Assembly: GCF_000145235.1 (NCBI RefSeq)
Contig: NC_014391.1
Location: 2,356,001-2,420,000, forward strand
DNA length: 64,000 nt
Origin: Micromonospora aurantiaca ATCC 27029
Lineage (GTDB): Bacteria > Actinomycetota > Actinomycetes > Mycobacteriales > Micromonosporaceae
Direction of reading: 5' to 3'
Position 1 is the stretch's first letter. Each line of letters begins with the position of its first letter. The position numbers and the translations under genes are program-made. Shown one piece after another: positions 60,583 to 64,000 of this stretch. Under the pieces are notes generated by a model. The model was not told where the DNA came from. It worked only from the letters and a program-made list of their open reading frames with translations, and ran no database searches.

Positions 60583-62133
60583 CTAGACGCGGGTGATGCG
60601 GACGGCGTCGGCGATCACGTACCCGGTGCTGCCGGACCACCGGCTGACACCCACCTTGTTGGCGTCCCCGGCGGCCAGGGTGAACGTGCCCAGCGAGCGC
60701 CACGCACCGCCGTTGGCTGTCTGGTTCACCGAGACCGTCTGGTTGCCGCTGGTGGTCGCGACGATGTACGGCGTGCTGGTGTTGTAGCCGGCGACGGCCG
60801 GATACCAGACCTCCACCCGGTAGGTGGCGGTCGCCGGGATGTTCACCTTGTACCAGGCGGCGTCGCTGGCCGCGACGGGGTTGGCGTACCGGTAGTCGGC
60901 GCCGTAGCGCTGCGCCGAGTACGTCGAGGTGCTCCAGTTGGCGCTCGCGGTGAACCGGCCGGCGGTGGTGTTGTCCACGACCGTCGACCAAGTGGTCGGC
61001 GGGGGCGTGGTGCCGCCGGTGACGAGCTGCATGTAGTAGGTCCAGTTCCAGTTCGGACCGGGGTCGGTGTGCGTGGCGCCCGGCACCTGGTTGTGCCCGA
61101 TGATGTTGTTGCGGGTCTTCGGGATGCCGTACTTGTCGCACAGGAACCGGGTCAGCGCCGCCGACGACCGGTACATCGCGTCGGTGTACCAGGAGGCGCT
61201 GTCGACGTACCCCTCGTGCTCGATGCCGATCGACTGGGTGTTGTAGGTCCAGTTGCCGGCGTGCCAGGCGATGTCCTTGTCCCGCACCATCTGGGTCACC
61301 GCGCCGTCGGAGGAGCGGAGCAGGTAGTGCGCGCTGGTGCCGGCGGCGGCGTTCTGGAACCAGCTGATCGAGCCGGCGTAGCTGCCCTGCATGGTGTGGA
61401 TGACGATGTAGTTGATCGGGTACGCCGACTCGCGGCTGGAGACCGTGTAGTTCGACGAGTTGGCCGGCACCCAGGCCGCCGGGCCGTAGTCGGTGCTCAG
61501 GGTGCCGAAGTCGCCGGTGCCCAAGGGCGCCACGGCGGCGTACCGGCCCCGCCGGGGTGCGACCGGACGGCCGTCCACGCTGACCTCGCCGCCGGCGGTG
61601 GTCGCGATGAAGCCCCTGGCGAGCAGGTCGTACACGGAGTCGGCGTACAGCCGGGCGGTGGCCTCGTCCGTCGAGCCCCCGTAGCGGGCGATCGGGCCGT
61701 ACCACTGGTTGACGTCGTCGCGCTGCGCCGCGGTGAGCCCGGCCTCGTCGGCGTAGGAGCGCAGCACCGCCGCCGCGCCGGCCACGTTCGCCGCGTCCCG
61801 GGTACGCAGGTCGGTGCGGTCCAGCCGGGTCCGGCGTGCGGCCTCGTCGAGGGTCCGCACCTTCGGGTTGCTGGTCAGGTGCATCACTCCGTATCCGCCG
61901 GAGACGCTGGGCTCGCCGCCGTGGCCGTCCAGGCGGGTCTCGGCGTACCCGAGCGCGGCGAGCAGGTCGCGCGGCACGTCGGAGGCGGTGGCGGCCCGGT
62001 CGAAGGCGGCGGCGAGCGGCTGCGCGCCGTGCTGTGGCGCGGCCTGGGCCGGCTGGCCGGTCAGGCCGATCATGAGGATCATGGCGCCGCCGAGCAGGTG
62101 GCTCACCCGACGCGAGGGTCTCCGAATCGTCAC
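60583..62133 (-). CDS. Secreted N-acetylmuramoyl-L-alanine amidase with extra N- and C-terminal domains
   Basis: 516 residues. Signal peptide (1-31, ending PAQAAP). Residues 35-150 look like a lysozyme/transglycosylase-type helical domain (DLLAALGYAETRLDG with a candidate catalytic Glu, then SVSGGYGVMHLTSNP). Residues 215-365 are an Amidase_2 domain with zinc ligands in YIVIHTMQGS, SIGIEHEGY and IIGHNQVPGATHTDPG. The last 130 residues form a golvesin/cell-wall-binding-like beta domain (DYRYANPVAASDAAWYKVNI). It should cut peptidoglycan stems outside the cell. GTG 62133 is placed 5 nt after AGGAG. Confidence 0.85.
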   Translation of the reverse strand: MTIRRPSRRVSHLLGGAMILMIGLTGQPAQAAPQHGAQPLAAAFDRAATASDVPRDLLAALGYAETRLDGHGGEPSVSGGYGVMHLTSNPKVRTLDEAARRTRLDRTDLRTRDAANVAGAAAVLRSYADEAGLTAAQRDDVNQWYGPIARYGGSTDEATARLYADSVYDLLARGFIATTAGGEVSVDGRPVAPRRGRYAAVAPLGTGDFGTLSTDYGPAAWVPANSSNYTVSSRESAYPINYIVIHTMQGSYAGSISWFQNAAAGTSAHYLLRSSDGAVTQMVRDKDIAWHAGNWTYNTQSIGIEHEGYVDSASWYTDAMYRSSAALTRFLCDKYGIPKTRNNIIGHNQVPGATHTDPGPNWNWTYYMQLVTGGTTPPPTTWSTVVDNTTAGRFTASANWSTSTYSAQRYGADYRYANPVAASDAAWYKVNIPATATYRVEVWYPAVAGYNTSTPYIVATTSGNQTVSVNQTANGGAWRSLGTFTLAAGDANKVGVSRWSGSTGYVIADAVRITRV

Positions 62134-62224
62134 AGGCACTCCTCGTCCACTACAGGGGGCGACTGGCTCACGTCGCCGGTTCGCCGCACCCTATAGCGTG
62201 ACGTTTGTCTATGTCGATACCTTG

Positions 62225-62244
62225 CATCAATGGGCCATTTGATG
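62225..62244. promoter_or_regulatory. 20-nt inverted repeat upstream of the amidase gene
   Basis: CATCAATGGGCCATTTGATG: perfect 6-bp outer arms with a near-symmetric centre, in an unusually AT-rich stretch about 95 nt ahead of the amidase start. It may be an operator. The rest of the spacer to 62437 shows nothing else. Confidence 0.45.
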
Positions 62245-62437
62245 AAGACTTCCTTCAGGTGTGCGGCATGTCCGGCAGTCGCGCCGCCCGCCGCGGGCCG
62301 CCCGCCGCCGCGCCCCGGCCCGTTCCGGAGGCGGTGTCCACCGCGCTCGGCGATCACCCCTCGGCCCGGTCGGCGTGAGCTGCCCCCGTACCGTCGCGGT
62401 GTTGCCCGGCGGGCCACGGCCGGGCAGCATCGGGCGG

Positions 62438-63322
62438 ATGCCGCCCGCCGACCTGCTGCGCGTCCGCGACCTGGTGCCCGACTTCCTCGCCTGCGCCGAG
62501 GGGCGCCGGTCCGCGTCGCCGGAGCCGTGGAGCGCGCACTACCTGGCCGCGCATCCGGACGTGGTCCGGGTGCTGCGCCGCGACGGCGACTGGTCCGACG
62601 CCGCCGGCGTGGCATCCGTCCTGGACGGGCTCCGCGGCCGCGCCGCCGACCTGGCGGCACGAGCCGAGAGGGTACGCGCGCTGCTGCCCGACGGCGTCAC
62701 GGCGGTGGCCGGTGCGCTGGGCTGGTCCGGCGACGGCGGGCCGGTCGAGTGCGTGGTGCTGGTCGGGCTGAACCAGGCCAACGGCTGGGCCGGAGAGCTG
62801 AACGGCAGGTACGCGCTCTTCCTCGCCGTGGAACAGCTCGGGCCGCCGGAGGATCTCGACCTGCTGGTGCGGCACGAGGCCGCGCACGTGGTGCACGACC
62901 GCGGCGCCGCGATCCGCGACTGGCCCGAGTGCGGGGTGGCGAACGCGTTGTTCACCGAAGGGCTCGCCACGCAGGTCACGGCGGAACTGGACGCCGGCCG
63001 GCCGGACGAGGAGTACCTCTGGTTCGGCCGCCCCGGTCACCGGCGGTGGCTCGACGAGTGCCGCCGCCGGTGGCCGGAGATCCTGCGCCGGGTACGCGCC
63101 GACCTCGACGCCACCGACGCGGAGCACCACGCACCGTACTTCCTGATGCGGGACTCGCCGCTGGCCGGCGGCCTGCCGAAGCGTTGCGGCTACCTGGTCG
63201 GCCTGACCGCGGTACGACACCTGCGCCGCCGGCACTCCCTGCGGGAGCTGGCCGGGTGGCCGCTGCCCCGCGTCCGCGCAGAGATGGCCGCCGCACTGGC
63301 CGACCTCCCTCCACCGGCCTGA
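62438..63322 (+). CDS. Putative zinc-dependent protease (HExxH protein)
   Basis: 294 residues. The metal motif is LLVRHEAAHVVHDRG (HEAAH, about residues 148-152), with a downstream Glu in LFTEGLATQVTAEL as third ligand (about residue 177); this arrangement is the gluzincin pattern seen in DUF2268-like proteins. No signal peptide, so it is probably cytosolic. Substrate unknown. ATG 62438 is 7 nt after CAGCAT, a variant of the TANNNT box, with no ribosome site. Confidence 0.7.
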   Translation: MPPADLLRVRDLVPDFLACAEGRRSASPEPWSAHYLAAHPDVVRVLRRDGDWSDAAGVASVLDGLRGRAADLAARAERVRALLPDGVTAVAGALGWSGDGGPVECVVLVGLNQANGWAGELNGRYALFLAVEQLGPPEDLDLLVRHEAAHVVHDRGAAIRDWPECGVANALFTEGLATQVTAELDAGRPDEEYLWFGRPGHRRWLDECRRRWPEILRRVRADLDATDAEHHAPYFLMRDSPLAGGLPKRCGYLVGLTAVRHLRRRHSLRELAGWPLPRVRAEMAAALADLPPPA

Positions 63323-63387
63323 CCCCCACCCGCCGCCCCCACCCTCCGTCCTCTCCCACCGCCCCCGCCTCCCGCCCCTCCCACCGC

Positions 63388-63448
63388 GACGATCATGAGG
63401 TTGGCGGCGACAATTCGGACAGCCGACACCGCCAACTTCATGATCGTC
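63388..63448. repeat. 61-nt palindromic element, family C
   Basis: Outer arms GACGATCATGA and TCATGATCGTC (11 bp) and inner arms GTTGGCGG and CCGCCAAC (8 bp), with a short unpaired base between. Like families A and B, the end carries GATC. Lies 65 nt after the protease-like gene. Confidence 0.8.
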
Positions 63449-63508
63449 CGGGCGGGGGTGTGCTGGTGCGTCGCGTCCCCGCCCGCCCTCGCGCCCCTGC
63501 TTCTGCCG

Positions 63509-63582
63509 CGCGATCTTGCAGTTTCGGCCCTGCGGATCGCTGGTTTGCCCCGATTTGCCGGGGCCGAAAGTGCAAGTTCGCG
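63509..63582. repeat. 74-nt palindromic element, family B copy 2
   Basis: Arms CGCGATCTTGCA and TGCAAGTTCGCG (one mismatch) match copy 1 at 38909; the inner stem TTTCGGCCC/GGGCCGAAA is better preserved here. It is followed at once by a G-rich decamer array. Confidence 0.8.
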
Positions 63583-63640
63583 GGCGGGTTCGGGCGGGCT
63601 TGGGCGGGTTCGGGCGGGCTCGGGCGGGCTCGGGCGGGGT
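63581..63640. repeat. Six tandem G-rich decamers
   Basis: Six 10-nt units close to CGGGCGGGYT in direct order. The runs of GGG could form G-quadruplexes. It touches the end of the family B element. Confidence 0.75.
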
Positions 63641-63689
63641 GGGGCCACGGGGGTGGGATTGGCGGTGCCGGGGTGGGGGCGGGGGTGGC

Positions 63690-63695
63690 TAGCGT
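63690..63695 (+). promoter_or_regulatory. TANNNT box of a leaderless promoter (TAGCGT)
   Basis: Exactly 7 nt upstream of the ATG at 63703. Confidence 0.6.
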
Positions 63696-63702
63696 CGGTG
63701 GC

Positions 63703-64000
63703 ATGGAGCTGGAGCAGGCGCAGAAGTTGTGGCAGCCGGAGCCGGGCTGGTTGAACACGGCCACCTACGGACTGCCGCCGGAGCCGGTGTGGGACGCCGT
63801 GCAGCGGGTGCTCGCCGACTGGCGGACCGGGCGGGTGTCGTTCGAGGTGTGGGAGGAGTCGGTGGACCGGTCCCGGGCCGCGTTCGCCCGGCTGACCGGT
63901 GTGGACGTCGCCGACGTGAGCATCGGCGCCAGCGCGTCACAACTCGTCGCGCCGATCGCGGCCGGGCTGCCGGCGGGCGCGACGGTGGTGGTCCCCGAGA
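63703..64000 (+). CDS. Class V aminotransferase-fold PLP enzyme, N-terminal part
   Basis: Cut by the right edge after 99 codons. The start (MELEQAQKLWQPEPGWLNTA then TYGLPPEPVWDAVQ) and the segment VDVADVSIGASASQLVAPIA match the N-terminus of class V aminotransferases (kynureninase/cysteine desulfurase-like), where the second stretch binds cofactor phosphate. The catalytic Lys lies beyond the edge, so the reaction cannot be named. No ribosome site; leaderless box 7 nt upstream. Confidence 0.72.
   Translation, partial: MELEQAQKLWQPEPGWLNTATYGLPPEPVWDAVQRVLADWRTGRVSFEVWEESVDRSRAAFARLTGVDVADVSIGASASQLVAPIAAGLPAGATVVVPE

Noticed and set aside
1..64000. CRISPR arrays, tRNA or rRNA genes, insertion sequences with transposase
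   Set aside because: No regularly spaced repeats, no cloverleaf sequence or rRNA segment and no transposase motif were seen on either strand; short tRNA genes could be missed by eye.

Overview
The window is about 74% G+C, is packed with genes that overlap by ATGA/GTGA junctions, and uses many GTG starts. It carries a phosphatidylinositol-mannoside (PIM) locus in the order known from mycobacteria. It also has a polyprenol-phosphate-mannose synthase, a YcnI-type protein, DUF4235/DUF3618/holin genes and an actinobacterial EF-G2. This points to a chromosomal segment of a high-GC actinomycete, most likely Micromonosporaceae (Micromonospora-like). The genus is an inference from gene content and style. 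I saw no tRNA, rRNA, CRISPR array, transposase or phage block.

Layout. 1-5.9 kb: start of a BrkB-type membrane protein (minus), a ChaB-like protein, divergent aldehyde dehydrogenase and CrtI-like oxidoreductase, a 450-nt spacer with two palindromic elements, ppm1 and an SRPBCC protein. 6.0-13.8 kb: a seven-gene, end-overlapping operon that encodes every step from sedoheptulose-7-phosphate to a nucleotide-activated heptose (GmhA, two-domain HldE, GmhB fused to a GT9 transferase) plus two GT-B transferases, a classical SDR and a second GT9. A type IB topoisomerase overlaps its end. This heptose-transfer system in a Gram-positive background is the most interesting block.

14.9-22.1 kb: AraC regulator, unknown protein, RecQ helicase, 40-residue membrane protein, GH3 hydrolase, GNAT protein, a cysteine-desulfurase-like gene broken by a one-base frameshift, and a lipoprotein. 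22.2-29.5 kb: DUF1206 and MscS membrane proteins, holin/DUF3618/DUF4235 operon, cold-shock gene with a long leader, aldo/keto reductase, trans-aconitate methyltransferase-like gene and adenosine deaminase. 29.8-34 kb: an OmpR-type two-component pair, ADP-ribosylglycohydrolase and a YcnI-like protein.

34.1-47.4 kb: thrS and HIT, then maltokinase-cap protein, aldo/keto reductase and EF-G2 (fusA2-like) inserted ahead of pgsA-patA-pimA, followed by pdxS, pdxT and yebC. This is the conserved PIM/vitamin B6 neighbourhood. 47.5-56.8 kb: ABC-2 exporter, NarL-type two-component pair, GNAT, secreted proteins, a Ser/Thr kinase, an ECF sigma factor and a PadR/HAAS pair. 57.0-64 kb: dnaE, a secreted amidase, a putative metalloprotease and the start of a class-V aminotransferase.

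Two themes cross the window. First, many genes begin 6-7 nt after a TANNNT box, so leaderless transcripts are probably common. Second, intergenic gaps hold several distinct families of palindromic elements, two of them present in two copies.
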